A model generated the notes under the pieces. It saw only the letters and a program-made list of their open reading frames with translations. It searched no databases and was not told where the DNA came from. A program made the position numbers and the translations under genes. Shown piece after piece: positions 62,966 through 64,000 of a stretch of 64,000 nucleotides of DNA. The stretch is from Gilvimarinus xylanilyticus (lineage in GTDB: Bacteria > Pseudomonadota > Gammaproteobacteria > Pseudomonadales > Cellvibrionaceae), in the NCBI RefSeq assembly GCF_024195295.1, contig NZ_JAMFTH010000004.1:1-64000 (forward strand). The letters run 5' to 3'. The number at the start of each line of letters is the position of its first letter. The stretch's first letter is position 1.

Positions 62966-64000
62966 TAATTAAAACGCTCCGGTCCCTGGCCCAGAATCGC
63001 CACTGTTTGCCCCGGCGCAACAAACTCGGCGCCGCGCGCCACAATCTTATCCCCGGGCATCAGAGAGCCGCGCACCTCGGCCAGTTTTACTCGCGGCTCA
63101 ATCAGCTCTATATCCACCCGCTCGAGAGTATTGTCGGGGTTTATGCGCAGCACATACACACTTTCGTTATCACCGTGTACCAATGCGGTTAAAGGAACCA
63201 GCAGCGTTCCCTGGTGAGCAGCAGCGCTGCGAGCGGGAGACAGCAGAACCTGAGCGGTCATGCCCGAGCGCAGCTCGTTACTGGCGCCCTCTACCGCCAA
63301 TACCAAGGGGTAATTGTTGGATGATTCGGGACGGGTGCCAATGTGCTCAATGATCGCGGTGCGACGCTCGTTATCCAGCGCGGGGATCACCACTTGCTGC
63401 TCGCTGCCGCGCTCCAGCTTGCTGACCATGGCCTCGGGCACGTGGGTGTAGACTTCAAAACCGCCGCGCTCGGAAATGGCCTCGAGCACAGGCTCGTTGG
63501 GGCTGATGCGCTGGGCCGGTTCGGCCAACCGATCGCTGATAGAGCCCGCAAAGGGGGCGCGTAGCTGAGTCAAAGCCACATCGCGCTCGGCAATGCTGAC
63601 CGATGCCTGGGCAGAACTGAGCCGCGATTGCGCGGTATCCAGAGCGGCGCGAGCGGCATCCAAATTCGCCTTGCTGACAAACCCTTTTCCCTGTAATTCT
63701 TGCAGCCGGTCAAAGTCCAGCTGCTTTTCCGTCAGCGCAGCTTGCGCTTCGGTGGCCGACGCCTGGGCCTGATTGAGCACCAGCTGATAGCGCTCGGCGT
63801 TCAAGCTGGCCAGTACCTGCCCCTGCTCGACCGCGTCGCCGACATCGACGTGGATGGCCGATATTTCACCGCCCACTTCAAAACTGAGCACGGTGCGCTC
63901 TACCGCGCGTAAACGGCCGCTAAGACTTACCTGACTGGCGCCATTGGCCGCTTTAACCTGGGCGGCATCTACCAGGCGAGGTTGCGGCGGCTCGGCTGAG
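62965..64000 (-). CDS. RND membrane fusion protein, 5' end outside window
   Basis: The periplasmic adaptor of the pump at 59852. The reading frame is open to the window edge (residues before VLSFEVGGEI read ...LVDAAQVKAANGASQVSLSG...), so the true start is beyond 64000. Visible parts are the lipoyl half-motifs (ISAIHVDVGDAVEQGQVLAS), a coiled-coil hairpin (LNQAQASATEAQAALTEKQL and on), then the beta-barrel and membrane-proximal domains, ending AILGQGPERFN. Confidence 0.93.
   Translation of the reverse strand, partial: SAEPPQPRLVDAAQVKAANGASQVSLSGRLRAVERTVLSFEVGGEISAIHVDVGDAVEQGQVLASLNAERYQLVLNQAQASATEAQAALTEKQLDFDRLQELQGKGFVSKANLDAARAALDTAQSRLSSAQASVSIAERDVALTQLRAPFAGSISDRLAEPAQRISPNEPVLEAISERGGFEVYTHVPEAMVSKLERGSEQQVVIPALDNERRTAIIEHIGTRPESSNNYPLVLAVEGASNELRSGMTAQVLLSPARSAAAHQGTLLVPLTALVHGDNESVYVLRINPDNTLERVDIELIEPRVKLAEVRGSLMPGDKIVARGAEFVAPGQTVAILGQGPERFN

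Overview
The window comes from a gammaproteobacterium that looks like a marine polysaccharide degrader of the Cellvibrio/Saccharophagus/Gilvimarinus type. This rests on long poly-serine linkers in secreted proteins, a large TonB receptor with a tryptophan-halogenase-family neighbour, class II xylose isomerase, and GH26, GH43 and GH120-like enzymes. The genus is inferred, not proven.

The main result is that bases 339-58286 look like one Tn7-like transposon of about 58 kb. Both ends carry near-identical inverted termini (TGTGCGGG...CCCGCACA) plus two copies each of the 13-mer GGCCAAACTATGG. The element lies 22 bp after the CCA end of an intact tRNA gene with anticodon CAU (240-316). It splits that gene's terminator: the left arm is at 322-331, the right arm at 58293-58302, and TTCA is repeated on both sides. 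Its transposition genes (9674-14448, minus strand) encode a TnsA-TnsB fusion, a TnsC-like ATPase and a TniQ/TnsD-like target selector. A candidate ~60-nt small RNA with its own promoter and terminator lies just upstream of tnsAB.

Layout inside the element: (1) 688-9593, a type I restriction-modification operon with two extra genes, an ABC-type ATPase and a GHKL ATPase with a nuclease-like C-terminus. (2) 9674-14448, the transposition operon. (3) 15290-21755, an orphan antitoxin-like gene, three phosphatase-type genes including a HAD domain set between two copies of a new domain, umuDC under a LexA box, a decayed SRAP gene and a small unknown gene. (4) 22607-28736, a tightly overlapping operon for xylo-oligosaccharide use: GH43, PhyH-like oxygenase, MFS sugar porter, Gfo/Idh/MocA oxidoreductase and a GH26-like lipoprotein. 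(5) 28944-30560, an orphan operator and terminator plus an IS66 relic. (6) 30715-40206, halogenase-family protein, TonB receptor, LacI regulator and a GH120-like lipoprotein. (7) 40275-53099, a secreted redox cluster with three c-type-heme proteins; the largest fuses a GH26 beta-1,3-xylanase-like domain to carbohydrate-binding modules and a di-heme oxidoreductase. (8) 53414-58045, a membrane AraC-type regulator, xylulokinase and xylose isomerase. An 18-bp LacI-type operator occurs at three places and ties parts 5-8 together.

Together the cargo reads as a portable locus for algal beta-1,3-xylan: extracellular cleavage, uptake through the TonB receptor and porter, GH43/GH120 xylosidases, then XylA and XylB feeding the pentose phosphate pathway. 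Di-heme redox domains on the outside have no assigned role. Beyond 58286 the chromosome resumes with a broken second tRNA copy and its terminator, a TonB-like protein, and a TetR/RND/membrane-fusion efflux operon cut by the window end.
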